DNA from: Cacajao melanocephalus
Lineage: Eukaryota > Chordata > Mammalia > Primates > Pitheciidae
Direction: 5' to 3'
NCBI GenBank assembly: GCA_963573385.1
Contig: CAUYLG010071714.1
Coordinates: 1 to 64,000, forward strand
DNA: 64,000 bases
Shown here piece by piece: positions 25,097 through 37,863 of the stretch. The notes beneath the pieces are model-generated. The model worked only from the letters and a program-made list of their open reading frames with translations, had not been told where the DNA came from and searched no databases. The translations under genes and the position numbers were made by a program. Position 1 is the stretch's first letter. Each line of letters opens with the position of its first letter.

Positions 25097-26137
25097 GGAT
25101 ACTCCCTTAAAAAGCAGAGCAAATCCCCATGGAGTTCAGGGACTCGAAAGAGTTTTCAGAGGACCCAGTCATAGCTCTTCTCTTCCTTTACTGGAAATCT
25201 CAGAGTCTACAAGTACCCCAGGACTTGTCCTCTGGGGAGTTCCACTCTCCTGTGGGCAGGCAGGACAGATACCTCTCATAGCTGCTCCAGTCCCGTGAGA
25301 AGGCCTCATGTGGAATTGCTGATTGCAAGGATGGTGTCCCTTGTTCGCTCCGGGTCTCTCTCCACTGGGGAAGGAAGATGGCTATCATCTAGAAGGAACA
25401 ATGTTATTTAAAGACTTGAAACAAATAGAAGCACAAACACACATAAGACAGGATCTGGTAATCCTCATTCTAAAGTGTAGGCTAAAAGATGCCATGTAAT
25501 TCAGAGAAGAGAGAAGAGTCTGAGGGCTGGAATGGAGGGGAAGGCAGGCCAGAGGCAGAGTCTCCTGTAATTGTAATATTGGGATGTGTAACTGTATTGT
25601 AACATCACAATGTCAGGACCGATAATGGAGGGAAGGTAGGGTAGAGAATTCTAATCCCAGAGAATAGCAGAAATCAATGTCCAGAGGAAAGTTTGAGTAT
25701 GGGAGGAGTTTGTCATGTTTCAGTAAAGATTTGAGACATGACAAGACCAGTCACCCTGCCCCTACTAGATTCCTGGAGGAAATGAACAAAGCATGAGATC
25801 TGGGTCTTGTCTTTTGCCCAGACTCTCATGTTGTCTCTTGATGAGTCAGAAGGGACCACTATAGAACTGCCCTTTTCTGCCTGGGGTACATGCAGACCCC
25901 AGGCCCAGCATACTAGCACTGCATCTGAATCCTGGCCCTCAAGATCTGACCTCTTGGCATCATGCACAGAAAATCCAGAAGAGTGGGAGTGGGCATGGAG
26001 GGCATAAGGTTTTCTCAGTAGAGGAAAGCTAATGAAGTAATAAAAGCTACTGAATCACTCATGCTCAGTCTTTCCAGGCAGGGTACGTCTGAGATCTGCC
26101 TTTCAACACCAGTTCTGTATGAAGGTGGGCAGGGGAA
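25097..26137. other. Non-repetitive DNA
   Basis: No gene or repeat recognised. One consensus AP-1 site TGAGTCA lies at 25843. Short frames on both strands lack recognisable products. Confidence 0.4.
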
Positions 26138-26193
26138 GGGAGGGAGGGAGAGATAGAGAGAGAGAGATAAAGAGAAAGAGAGAGAGAGAGATT
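26138..26193. repeat. GA-rich simple repeat
   Basis: GGGA then GAGA/GATA units, a purine-only tract on the + strand. Confidence 0.9.
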
Positions 26194-26385
26194 GAAAATT
26201 CCAACACACAGTATGTATTTAGAAGTGAACTAACAATGCCCTTGGACCTCTGCCAGCCATATGAGAACTCTCTTGGGTGGGTGTACAGTGGTAGAAGAGA
26301 AGGTGGGCAGAGATTTTAAGATGCCCTGAGATGTGGCAGCAGTTTTGGGACTAGTCTCAGAGTAGAAGAGGCTTGTGAGCGATGA

Positions 26386-26742
26386 CATGATGTATTAGTC
26401 TGTTTTCATGCTTCTGATAAAGACATACCTGAGACTGGGTAATTTATAAAGAAAAAGAGGTTTAATGGACTCACAGTTCCACATGGCTGGGGAGGCCTCA
26501 CAATCATGGTGGAAGGCAAAGGCACATCTTACATGGCGACAGGCAAGAGAGAAAAGGACAGCCAAGCAAAAGGGGTTTCCCCTTATAAAACCATCAGATC
26601 TTGTGAGACTTATTCACTACCACAAGAACAGTATGGGGGAAACCACCCCATGATTCAATTATCTCCCACAACACATGGGAATATGAGAGGTACAATTCAA
26701 GATGACATTTGGGTGGGGACACAGCCAAAACACATCACATGG
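26386..26742 (-). mobile_element. Solitary MST/THE1-type LTR with 5-bp TSD
   Basis: The LTR occupies 26391-26737 (347 bp) in reverse orientation. It begins TGTATTAGTCTGTTTTCATG and ends CAGCCAAAACACATCA, giving the expected TG...CA termini when reversed. The flanks CATGA (26386-26390) and CATGG (26738-26742) form a 5-bp target duplication with one change, the size expected for ERVL-MaLR elements. No internal sequence or second LTR is present. Confidence 0.95.
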
Positions 26743-29700
26743 GGAAGAAGAAGGGGACACAGGAAACTGAGTCAAGTTTTATAATTTGTCTCTATTACCC
26801 ATGACTATGCTTCATCTTCAGTACCTGTCACCTTTCCTCTTTTCCCTGGACAAGCACAGGTCTACAAAAGCAGGTGGAAGCTGAGATAGGGATTGACTTT
26901 TTAATCTGTGGATTTCCACTATCTACACTTTCCTTTGTCCCACCACCATGGATAAAATATTATTACCATTATGACTACTTGCTCAAGTACTTCCTCAATA
27001 GTTTCATAGAATTTTCTCCCCTGAAACTAGAATGTTAAATTAACTTATTTACATATATACTTTTAACTCATTTACGTGTATGCTTTGGAGCTGCATTGGA
27101 GGATCACCCTGTGCTTTGATGCATTACATTTTCTTCATAGTGATGGCAATGAGGCTCAAAGAGGTCTTCTCAGGTGCATAAGATTATACAGTAATGTCAC
27201 ACGGCATCAAAGCACAGGATGTGTGGGTAAGCAGTAGTCTCTTAATTTTTCTTTTGCAAAGGGGTTCTGAATTATAACTAGATACAATGACAAATGGAAA
27301 ATAAAGGCATAATGCCTCTTAGTGATTTCAGACTAAGGGCTATTATGGGTCACCATCTCTAGGAACCTAACTAAATTCTCTGTACCTAATCTGTAACAAG
27401 TTCTCCTGATGTTTTTATTCTTTGGGTCTGTAGAAACCTATCTGTCTCAAATTATCTACCTATAATGAGTTATCCTGGCATTTTGATTTTTTATTGCTAT
27501 GCTGGACAGCTCATGAGTGAATTTATTTGAATTTATTTGAGTTGCTTCCTTCTTTCTAGCTGTAATGAAACTGCAAGATATGTGTTAGAATTCCAATCAA
27601 GAACCTTTGGAACATTTTAAAAATCCCCTTAAGCCAGTTTTTCCGACGTCAAGAAAAATTTGTGATGAGCCTCCAGGCGATCCTCTGTTGAGTGCATCAA
27701 TTCTAATGATAGATGGTGTTACTAGTCCTTAAATACTCCCAGACTTCTCTTAATTGACTGGATTTGGCTCAGCTCCAAGAATCATCTCCTTGGTAGCCTC
27801 TGACCATGTAGATTGTTCAATATAATGGAAGAAAGCTGGTGATTTCATATGACTTTAAGCCCCATGCTCCCTCCTCACCACGACTTTGATCCAGCCTGAG
27901 CATCATATAGGAAATAAGATCCCTCTGTATTTCTTCTTTATTGAATGTAAATTCCTCACACCCACCCTTTTACTAAAAGTGAGGTTCACTCTTCTTTTTC
28001 AGTATTGTTCTTCTCAAATATTTGCATTCCTCTGTTCTTCTATGGATTTGTACATATTTAGGTGCAAAGATTGGGGAAGAGTTGTGGGCAGATGAAATGT
28101 GGAAAGAGCGAAGACACAGAAGAGAGAAAAACAGAAAAGCAGGGAGAATGAGAAAGGGAGGGAATAAAAATGAGGCCTTCTAACATAGACCTGCCTCCCG
28201 ACTCTCCTTATAACCCAATCTGCATTTAACACTTTTTGATTTCTCTTCAGAGGATTTGTTATGACAGCCATAGGTATTCCCAAACTATCTTTATGACTCT
28301 CTGACCAAGGGTGTTTGGTTTGATTTAGCAAATAAAGAAACTCACTTTGAAATTCTTTGGTCTTTCTCAGAAATTATTCTTCTCCAGACAGTCCTGATGG
28401 AGCTTCTAGTAGCTTGGTCTTCTGCGTTTAACTTTACCTTTAATAATTAATGTCCTTTACCTGGGATCGCTTGATAATTTCCAGGTCAATGATTTTATGT
28501 TCACAGATTCTGCTCTTGACAGGGAATGTCAATTTTTAAAGCAAATATTAGAGATCATATATACCTGGAAACTGGGCAAGGAGGAGGGAAGATGGGCTTA
28601 AGGATAAGGAGGAGCCAATTTTACCTTTGAGTCCTGTGGAAATGGGGCAGCCTATGGGTTCCTTCAGCCACCAGCATGACCAAAGCTCGTCATCAGTTTA
28701 TACTCCCCTAATCTTACAGGGAAGGCAGGCATTAGGAAATTTTCTTGGCATCCCAATCATGTGTCTTCAGTACCCTGTTTGTACTTTTTACTATGTAAAA
28801 TAGCTAACTCCTACAGAAAGAAATGTCACTGCAACCCCATTTGCTCAAAGATGTTGCTGTTCACTGTTTTCCAAGTCTTTCTCACATTGTTTGTCTTTTT
28901 GTTTGTTTGTTTTAAACCACCAACCACTATATATGCCAGACTTTTTCACCCACCACCTGGAAGATGAGTTTACAGGAAGTCTCATTCTTACATTTCCTGG
29001 CCCTTCCCAGTCCCAACAACTCTTCTTACCTTCTGTGTGGCTACTCAGAGGGCAGCTTCCTTAACTGCTCCTCCTGCTCCTCTGTCACGTGCTCAGAGGC
29101 TGAAGCAAGCTGTCAGCAGTCACCCCCTCTCCTGGCTCCCATGGCTGCAGGTCTCTGTGGTCCTCCTTCCCCCCACTGAGCCCACAGCAGTGTACAACAT
29201 TCACTGAGCTGAGGGCAGGACCAAGCATCAGGAGGATGCTTGGTCAGGGCTTGCATCAGAACAAAGTGAACCATCTGTGGGTTCTTCATTCATCTGCCAC
29301 TGTGGTCCTACCAGGAAATTCCTATAGGTTTTACCCAGCTCTGACATGTGCATGCTGAGGTCTACAATGGCTCTCTTTTGGGGGAACTCCACTCTTGACA
29401 TCTCTAAATCTCAGTGAGAATGAGTTTCCAATTTTCATTCATTTGAAAGTCTCATGGTCCTGCATACTTACACCAGGATAGAGAAACACAGTGGGTCAAT
29501 GATAAACACAGACTGAACCCTTTCTTTGTAAACTCTAATCTTTGAGTCACTCAAATCTCCATAGTTTTTCTGAGCATCTCCATTGCACCTGTTGCACATT
29601 GCCTTAAACCTGAAAGATGTGTGGAAGTGTCTCTCTCTCTCCCACCTCATGGAAAATGCTTAGATCTCTGATAGCACATAACTGGCATGTGTAGCGCCAC

Positions 29701-29937
29701 TTTCTACTTCTAAACGAATTGTATACCTGACTGGTAGATCATGCTTTCTTTCCCAATGAGCCTGGGTTCAACCTCAAAATCTTTTTTAACACAGTGTTTC
29801 AGGTACTCATGGCCAATCAATTGAAGTTGGCACCTGAGATGAAATGTATTTGCTATATCTATCTCAGACCAATGTTCATCAAACTGCAAGTTACAACCAT
29901 TTAATAAATATATTAATTTAGTGGGCAACAACCAGCA
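26743..29937. other. Non-repetitive DNA, 3.2 kb
   Basis: The longest stretch without a recognised repeat in this half of the window. No exon with a defensible reading frame was found. A weak MIR-like patch (reverse) lies near 27140-27200, an 11-bp tandem repeat of GAATTTATTT(G) at 27519-27541, and a TTTG run near 28895. Confidence 0.4.
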
Positions 29938-30135
29938 TTGGAAAGGAAGGAAGGAAGGAGGGAAGGAAAGAAGGGAGAGAGGGAGGGAGAAAGGAAGGGA
30001 GGGAGGGGAGGAGAGGAGAGGAGAGGGGAGGGGAGAGAGGAAGGGAGGGGATGACTAAGGGAGAGAGGAAGGCAGAAAGAGCCAGCAGAAAGGAGAGAGG
30101 GAATGACTGAGTGGGAAGAGAGGTGAAGAAATGGA
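29938..30135. repeat. GGAA/GGGA polypurine tract
   Basis: About 120 bp of nearly pure purine (GGAAGG, GGGAGG and GGAGA units) followed by a purine-biased decay zone. It can form triplex DNA. The reverse strand gives a Ser/Leu/Pro-rich frame of no significance. Confidence 0.92.
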
Positions 30136-31160
30136 AGATAATAGGATAGAATAGAAAATAGCAGAGTACATCACATAAAGTAGGCATAAATATTTCGTCT
30201 GGCTAATACTCTCTGCTTGCCAACCCTCTCCTCCCTATCCCCAACATTAATTCATCTTCCTGCCCTGGACTAGGATACCACCTTCCCTGTACTGCATGAC
30301 ATCTGGGCACCCTTGGCACCATGGCCCTACCTTTGCTTCTGGTTCAGCTTGGCCAACGGGGATCACTGTCAGCAGGTCCTGGGGGACAGAGATCACATCC
30401 TTCCATACCCACAGCTTGATCACACCATCCCCTTCCATGCTCCAGAGCTTCCTGGACATATCATTTCCTTCCTCTTTTTGCCTATTCATGCTCAGGAGAT
30501 GTTAAAAAAAAAAAAAAGAACTAAGAAAGGCTAATAAAATGTAAATATTATTTCCAGAAACTTTTGCATCAATGTTATATGCATATATATGTACACATGC
30601 ACACATACAAGGTCTCAATGTAACATATACACCTTATTGTGTTTTTGTGGGTCATGGCAAGAAATCAATTTAAAGTCACTGTTTTAGATGGTGGGCATTG
30701 GGCCTCACTTTTGGTTCCCCTCCGCTTAGCACTTCGAGAGTACATGACCTTCTGATACTCACCCTTGTACTCCAGTTCCCAACACGGTGTCAAATAGTAG
30801 GCACTCATTAAATGAATACAATAAATAACTTCACTGAATAATGTAAGACATCACGTTCTGTCGTTGAACTGAATTGTCCTTAGTCCCTAGTGATTTCTGA
30901 GCTCCTTGGACTTGGCGTCTGCCAGTGCCCTCCTGTTGGTTTGGAAGTAGGCACTGCTCTCTTACCATTTCTCATCATTGATTCAGCCAACAACCTTAAA
31001 CAATGGCCATGGCACAGGCCTCTGTTTACTTCTGAGGCACCAACAAACATCCCTGCCCCTCAGGTGCTTGCTCCAATTTTGTTTTCTCTACAAGTCAAGG
31101 ATCTCTTTGAAGGCGGGGCTTCCTCTTTGCTTTCTCTCTTCTCTACTGTCTTGTCACTCA
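30136..31160. other. Mostly unique DNA
   Basis: Holds an A14 tract near 30503 without a retroposon body, and a short L2/MIR-like tail at about 30765-30830 (AATAGTAGGCACTCATTAAATG). No gene recognised. Confidence 0.4.
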
Positions 31161-31164
31161 AAGT

Positions 31165-31312
31165 GCAGCCAGTCAGCGCACCAGCAGCCCGAGCATCACC
31201 TGGTTGCTTATCATAAAATCAGAATCTCAGGCCTCACCCCAGGACTATCAGATCTAAATCTGCATTGTTAACCAGCTCTCCAGATGATTAGTATGCAAGT
31301 GCAAATCAGAGA
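31165..31312 (-). mobile_element. MER5A-type hAT transposon (non-autonomous)
   Basis: GAGCATCACCTGGTTGCTTA, AATCAGAATCTCAGGCCTCA, then GCATTGTTAACCAGCTCTCC and GATGATTAGTATGC match the MER5A layout in reverse orientation. Confidence 0.8.
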
Positions 31313-31674
31313 AGCATCTCCTCCCCAAAGCCCAGCCAGTGCTGGATGAGAACAAGGTGTTCAAGAAATGGAGGTTGATGGGGTAGCTTTTGAGACTGGA
31401 GAAGAGAATTACCAGCAGATGGCGTGGAGTGGACCAGGTGCCCTGGGCCTTAGTCTCTCCTTTGGAAAAATGGAAACAACAGCCATCGCCTCCCAATGAC
31501 CAATGTCTCTCTCATTCTGTCAGTCCCTTATGGCAATAAACATGCGGACTTGGAAAAGTCCCTGAGAGACTATCATGTAGCCCATAATGCAGAGCTGTCA
31601 AAGTCTCAAAGAGGATGTTGTATATCCAGGAAGGAACCAGACCAGGTCTGGAAGAGGCTGAATAACTCAACCTC

Positions 31675-31785
31675 ACAGGGCTCAGTTTTCTCATCCATAA
31701 AGGAGGATAATAATGTCTATCCCAATACTTGCTGTGAAGATCAAATAAAGCCCCCGCTGTGAAGAGGTGCTAAGCCCCAGCCTCA
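31675..31785 (+). mobile_element. MIR SINE fragment
   Basis: GGGCTCAGTTTTCTCATCC, ATAATAATGTCTATCCC and GCTGTGAAGATCAAATAAAG follow the MIR 3' half. Confidence 0.75.
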
Positions 31786-32279
31786 TTATCTGGGCAGTCA
31801 CAGCTGCTGGGCTTTGTGGAGCTAGAGCAGTTCTACCTTGCTGCACGGGTACCTGCTAGTGCAACAAAGGGTTTCCAAAGGCCTTTACAAAATTCTAAAG
31901 TGTGTCTTAAATAGAGAACTAGGTAATTAAGCTCATTAGCAAAAAATAATTTGCTCATCTAGTTGAAGGTCAGTGGCTCTGGGCTGCATGCGGAGCACAA
32001 GAGGCAATGGAGAAAGAGCTGGAATCAGAATAGACAGATGATGCCTGCCATGGCCTCTCGTTTTCCCTTTTCATACGCATCACAGAGGAGCTGGGGATGG
32101 TGAAAAGATGGCAGAGTGCAGATCTGCTGTGAGAAATACTGGTGGATGAGTAGGGTCTCTGGGAAATCTGTCCATAAGACCATTTACCAAGGGAAAGAGG
32201 GTCTCTGGGAAGAGGCTCACACTCAGGCAGAATCTGGTCTACAGATTCTATTCAGATACTGGCCTGAGAAAACATCTCC
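31786..32279. other. Spacer, nothing recognised
   Basis: Unique DNA without a recognised repeat or gene. Confidence 0.4.
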
Positions 32280-32522
32280 TTCTAAAATATATTCACTCAT
32301 TCTATTCCATAAATATTTATGGAGTACCTGCTCTTGGCCATGCATCACCAGTCAGAAAATATAATACAGAAGCAAACACATTTTCTGCCTTCACATAGTG
32401 TATCTGGTGACATCAATCCCTCTCTTAAAGCCCTCAATGGCTGCCATGACTTAGAAGATGAAGTCTAAACTCCTTTGCTTGACCATTCAAACTTTGGCCC
32501 CAGTCTTCTATCTTTCTAGTTT
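32280..32522. mobile_element. L2 fragments in opposite orientations
   Basis: 32290-32350 resembles a reversed L2 tail (AAATATTTATGGAGTACCTGC). 32400-32520 resembles a forward internal L2 block (TTAAAGCCCTCAATGGCTGCC, then GAAGTCTAAACTCC). Both are diverged. Confidence 0.55.
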
Positions 32523-32529
32523 CTTTTCT

Positions 32530-32806
32530 GGCCAATACTCATAGGTGGGTGATGAACAATAAGAACACATGGACATAGGGAGGGGAGCACTACACACAGG
32601 GGTCTGTTGTGGGGGAAATAGGGGAGGGACAGTGGGAGGTGGGGAGTTGGGGAGAGATAGCATGGGAAGAAAAGCCAGATATAGGTGAAGCGGAGGAAAG
32701 CAGCAAATCACACTGCCACGTGTGTACCTATGCAACAATCTTGCATGCTCTTCACATGTACCCCAAAACATAAAATACAATAAAAATTTAAAAAAAAAAA
32801 AAAAGA
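32530..32806 (+). mobile_element. L1PA/PB 3'-UTR, heavily 5'-truncated
   Basis: GATGAACAATAAGAACACATGG, the G-rich 3' UTR (GGAGGGACAGTGGGAGG), then CTTCACATGTACCCCAAAAC and an A tail ending near 32805. Only the last ~275 bp of an L1 was inserted. Confidence 0.92.
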
Positions 32807-33089
32807 AACTTAATACTTTAGCCAACTAATGTATTTTCCAATCAGTCAGCTCGGTATGCTCTTTTAGGTCTCATAAACTGCACACATGTTCTTCCCTCAG
32901 TCTCAAATTACTTTTTTTCTTCTTGTTTGCTTTGTCAACTTTTATTTTCCTTCAAAGTCCATCACAGAAGTTACCCCTGCTGCGTAGTGTCCTGACGCCC
33001 TTGAGCAATGATAATCGCGTTCTCTTCTTTGTCTCTGCAGTGCACAGCATGCGGTTCCATTGCGAGATTTATTTTTCCATTTCCTTTCA

Positions 33090-33160
33090 TCAGCTACCAC
33101 TGGACTGTGAGTTCCTCGAGGGCAGGGCTATGCCTTTTTCGTTTTCATATCGACAGCAGG
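33090..33160 (+). mobile_element. L2 tail fragment
   Basis: CACTGGACTGTGAGTTCCTCGAGGGCAGGGC is a clear L2 3' phrase. The surrounding 32860-33090 may belong to the same element. Confidence 0.6.
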
Positions 33161-33605
33161 ACCCAAGCTTCTGAATTCAGTGCCCTATTCATTTTGCCAT
33201 GCTGCTAGCTGGCCAGCCTCACATGTTTTCCTTAAGCCTGTAGCAAACACCAGGAAAAAATGATTTAGAATCAGAATATAAGTTCTTAAACCTTCTTCCC
33301 AACCTTCTGATTCTGAGTCTATAAATTTTGGTTTTTCTCTTACCTCTGCCATAATCAGTTCATCTTGAGAAAATGACTAAATCTTTCCAGTTTACATTGG
33401 TTTTCTCATAAGTTAAACAAGCATAAAGGAACTTCCCCAAGCCTTTTTCATAGGGATGTTATCAATATTAGCAAAACATTTAATAAGCATCTATTAACAT
33501 CTATTATGTTATATAAAACACCGTGTAAAGTTTTAACCAAAAGAAAGATGAAAAGGACACAGTCACTGCTCCCAAGTAATTTACCATCTAATAGATAAGA
33601 AACTA
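33161..33605. other. Spacer, nothing recognised
   Basis: AT-rich unique DNA. No gene recognised. Confidence 0.4.
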
Positions 33606-33611
33606 TATAGT

Positions 33612-33797
33612 TATATTTTATATATATAAAAAAATATATATATATATACACACACCTTATATATAGGGTGCATATAGGGTGTGTATATACACCCAATTAG
33701 GGTGTGTGTGTGTTTGCGTGTGTGTGTGTGCGTGTGTGTATATACATATATATGTATATATATCTCTATATACATATGCATATGTATATAGCGATAT

Positions 33798-33867
<70 letters not shown>
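33612..33867. repeat. Compound TA/GT/CA microsatellite
   Basis: In order: TA-rich tract, a GT run (about 33703-33740), a mixed TATA/CATA spacer, a CA run (about 33801-33833), and a TA run to 33867. The GT and CA runs are mutually complementary on one strand across a ~60-bp spacer, so the whole block can fold as a large hairpin. The alternating purine-pyrimidine runs are Z-DNA candidates. Confidence 0.95.
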
Positions 33868-33869
<2 letters not shown>

Positions 33870-35195
33870 TTTGCCTCTTCAGGAAAGATATCTTTGTTTT
33901 TAAAGCTGTGAATTTTCAAACAGCTAAGATCTTAACCATGAGTGTCAACTAGAATTCTCTGGGGACCCAGTTCTTATCTCATTCTGTTGCTTCTCACTTA
34001 CTTTGAAGACCTGAACCGAAAGCAAGGTTAGAATGTGCTATGCATTTGGATACATCGGTTGAGGATATCTTAGAAATTCACTATCTCCCCATTCAACTGG
34101 CACACATAGAGAACCATCTATGACTCGGCACTGCTCCAGAGGGACACAAAGATGATCTTACCCACTATGAAGATAGGCAGATATACAAGTGCACAGTAAA
34201 CCAGCTATGCTGAGCTCTCAGATCTGCCTCTGATTCCCCCAACATCACTCATAAAAATAAAAAATGAGCTTCTGACGCTTTTATAACATGTATAGCCACT
34301 TTCGTGAGCCACCACACATCCTGCTTCCAACTTCTTTACAATTGTCCATGCCTCTCACCCCTTGGCCCATCTTCCCTTTCTCAGCCCTGCCTTACCGCCT
34401 AGACCTAAATAAGAATCTCAACAAACCAGCTCTGACTCTTTGCTTCTCTCTTAGCCGTGATCTGAACGATCCCTCTGGTTCTGCTGTCCTCTCACCTGTA
34501 CTTCCTGCACCTGCTGACTTTGAGTGGCCCCTCTATGCACCCGCTTGTCCTCCTGCTTCTTCCCTAAAGGGAATCCTGTGGATTGATGGCCTTCCCTCCC
34601 ACCACACAGAGCTGCAGTCAGCCCTAATTGTGAGGGTTGATTGGCAAACAGCCTGTGAATGGCTGCACTGTTGGCCTCCTCCACCCCCACCAGCCACGGC
34701 AAACATTTATCTGCAGGTTGAATGGAGGAATACAGGAAATAGACTCCAAAGAAATCAAGCCAATCTGCCTAGAAGAGCCTAGAGTTCCCAGGGTGGAAGT
34801 TGATGCCCAAGAATAGGGCCCTTCTTGTTTTGGCATTGGTCAGAGAATGGATTCAAATTTCTGAGAGAAATTGTTTGAGCCTAACTTCCACACAGTTCAC
34901 AATACAGCCTTAAGGGAAGTCCACAATACGTGACGCCCTGCACGCCAGCCCAGAGCTGGCCGTCAGGGCTCTCAGGACACAGAAAGGTCAGAAATGGCAG
35001 AGGAAACCCATCTGTATTAGTCAGTTGACTCCTTCACTCCTACATATGAATGAACAACCAAGGATAAATAGACATTGAGGAAAATAAGCAGCATAAAAGG
35101 GAAAGATAATCTACTGGTATGAAAATGACTATTTAAATCAGCATTTTCTCCTTCTTCTTGGAAATAATCCAAAAACTTTAAAATCCAACAAATTA
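33868..35195. other. Non-repetitive DNA with a 164-codon open frame
   Basis: The frame at 34288-34782 (+) is the longest in a repeat-free part of this window. Its product is Pro/Leu/Ser-rich with a run of prolines and no recognisable domain. No convincing splice or promoter context was seen. I consider it chance until shown otherwise. Confidence 0.35.
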
Positions 35196-35199
35196 CATT

Positions 35200-35465
35200 T
35201 TTGGTGAGAATAACAACAACAAGAGCTAACATCTGTATAATATGTGTGCCAAATACTGTTTCTAGAAATTTGCACACATTAAGTCAGTTGACCCTACACT
35301 ATGTGGCAGAAACAACTATTACGTCTATTTATCTGGTGAAGTTATTGAGGCACAAGAAATTCAATAATTTACATAAGGTCACAGAGATAACAAATTGAGA
35401 GTTAGGTCTAAAACTAGGATAGTTTGATTACAAAGTTCAAAGTCTTAACTACTATACACTGTTAT
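35200..35465 (-). mobile_element. MIR SINE, near full length
   Basis: Reverse MIR from AGCTAACATCTGTATAATATG through GTTATTGAGGCACAAGAAATT, AAGGTCACAGAGATAACAAA and the 5' head region CTTAACTACTATACACTG, which corresponds to the tRNA-related part. Confidence 0.8.
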
Positions 35466-36404
35466 CATCCACCAAGGCAGATAGAGTATGCATATTCTAA
35501 AGTATGTGTAAAGTGTAGTCAAAGCAGATTAAGTCAGGCAGAAGACAAAGTTAAGAACAAAGAAATGAAGAGACGGATGATAGGACTCAGAAAGGGCATA
35601 TCTCAGAAAGCACCAATGAAATTATACCTGTGCAAAGTTAGGAGTTTATGCTAAAATGCAAAATATGTCTGTAAGTTGCAATAATTTGTAAGGGTTCTAA
35701 GGTAAACAGTTCTGGGGACAGAAGACTTTCTGCATCTGGTTGGTTCAGAGATGCAGAGGAGGCTGGGATAGAAAAAATGTTCACACAGAACAAACATTTT
35801 CAAGAAGTGATCTGTCTCTGTGGCAGCAGGGAAAACTTTAGAAAAACTATGTGTAAAACAGCTAGTCTGGGTGACTGCATACATTTACATACCCTACCCC
35901 CACCTACAGAGACCTGATGCTGTCCTAGGAAAATGCAACTTATGAAAAGATAGTAATTAAACAGGAATTGTCAAAGCATTAAACAAGTATCCAAGAATGA
36001 CAGCATTTACTAATGTTAATAAGCAATGAACAATACTTACTAAAAATAGTATTGCTGTGAAACAGACAAAAGTTGTGAATAAGCATTTCTTCAAGAATTA
36101 CAAATGACTAATGAATCAATTGCCTCTATGAAGCGAGAGCACAAAGCAGAGGTATAGAAATTCAGGGAAAAAAGTAATAGGGCAACAGGGAAAGACAAAA
36201 TATGAGTGGGCTGAACTCAGGGAAAAGACACTAATTTGGACCATATGAAATTTTTATACATCAAAAATGGTCAAATATTTGCTATTTCATTTGATTCATT
36301 TCCTATGGTTTATTTCTCTCAATAATAGAAGAAAAATACAAAATTAAACCAAAACATGATAGAAATAAAAATTAAATTGGAAAGAGCATCAGAAATTATC
36401 TAGA
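35466..36404. other. AT-rich unassigned DNA
   Basis: No gene recognised. The sequence resembles decayed repeat DNA but no family could be named. Confidence 0.35.
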
Positions 36405-36524
36405 GGAGAAGTGGCATAAGACAGCAGATTAGAAGGCTCCACCGATCCAGGTGCCCCCACTGCAAGGACAACAATTTAACAACTATCTATTTTTAAAAAG
36501 CACCTTTATAATAACTAAAAATCA
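36405..36524 (+). mobile_element. Older L1 5' UTR, first 120 bp (interrupted)
   Basis: GCAGATTAGAAGGCTCCACCG and ACAATTTAACAACTATCTA are the start of an L1PB/L1MA-type 5' UTR. It is broken by the insertion of the L1PA-type element and resumes at 43040. Confidence 0.82.
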
Positions 36525-37863
36525 ATTGCCGGGCAAGATGGCCAAATAGGAACAGCCCCGGTCTGCAGCTTTCAGCAAGACCAATGCGGAAGGCAGGTGA
36601 TTTCTGCATCTCCAACTGAGGTACCAGGTTCATCTCACAGGGACTGGTTAGACAGTGGATGCAGCCCACAGAGGGCAAGCAGAAGCAGGGTGGGCCATCA
36701 CCTCACCCACGAAGAGCAAGGGGTCTTGGAGCTTTCTCCCCTAGCCAAGGGAAGCCATGAGGGACTGTGCCATGAGGAACGGTGCATTCCAGCTCAGATA
36801 CTACACTTTTCCCACGGTGTTTGCAACTCACAAACAAGGACATAAACTCTGGTGCCTATGCCACCAGGGCCTTGGGTTTCAAGCACAAAACTGGGCAGTC
36901 AGACAAACACTGAGCTAGCTGCAGTTTTTGTTTTTGTACCCCAATGGCTCTTGGAACACCAGTGAGACAAAACCGTTCACTCCCCTAGAAAGGGGGCTGA
37001 AGCCAGGGAGCCAAGTGGTCTTCTTCAGTGGATCCCACCCCTACAGAGCCCAGCAAGGTAAGATCCACTGGCTTGAAATTCTCGCTGCCAGCATAGCAGT
37101 CTGAAGTTAACCTGGGACACTCGAGCTTGGTGAGGGAAGGGGTATCCACCATTACAGAGGCTTGAGTAGGATGTTTTCCCTTCATAGTGTAAACAAAGTA
37201 GCCAGAAAGTTCAGACTGTGTGGAGCCCACTACAGCTCAGCAAAGCTGCTGTAGCCACACTGCCTCTCTAGATTCCTCCTCTTTAGGCAGGGCATCTCTG
37301 AAAGAAAGGCAGCAGCCCGAGTCAGGGGCTTATAGACAAAACTCTCATCTCCCTGAAACAGAGCACCTGGGGGAAGGGGTGGCTGTGGGTGCAGCTTGAG
37401 CAAACTTAAATGTTCCTGTCTGCCGGCTCTGAAGAGAGCAGTGGATCCCCCACCACAGCACTTAAGCTCTGTTAAGGGACAGACTGCCTCCTCAAGTGGG
37501 TCACTGACCCCCGTGCCTCCTGACAGGTAGACACCTCCCAGCAGGGGTTGATAGACGCCTCATGTAGAAGAGCTCTGGCTGGCATCTGGTGGGTGCCCTT
37601 CTGGGACAAAGCTTCCAGAGGAAGGAGCAGGCAGCAATCTTTGCTGTTCTACGGCCTCTACTGGTGATACCCAGGCAAACAGGGTCTGGAGTGGACCTCC
37701 AGCAAACTCCAACAGACTGGCGGAAAAGGGGCCTGTCAGAAGGAAAAACTAACAAACCAAACAGAAAGCAATAGCATCAACATCAACAAAAAGGATGACT
37801 ACAAAAAAAACTCCATCTGAAAGTCACCAACAGCAAAGACCAAAGGTAAATAAATCCATGAAG

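Noticed and set aside
35200..35465. tRNA gene, because of the tRNA-like head of the repeat
   Set aside because: This is the tRNA-related part of an old MIR. No foldable cloverleaf or intact B box was visible.
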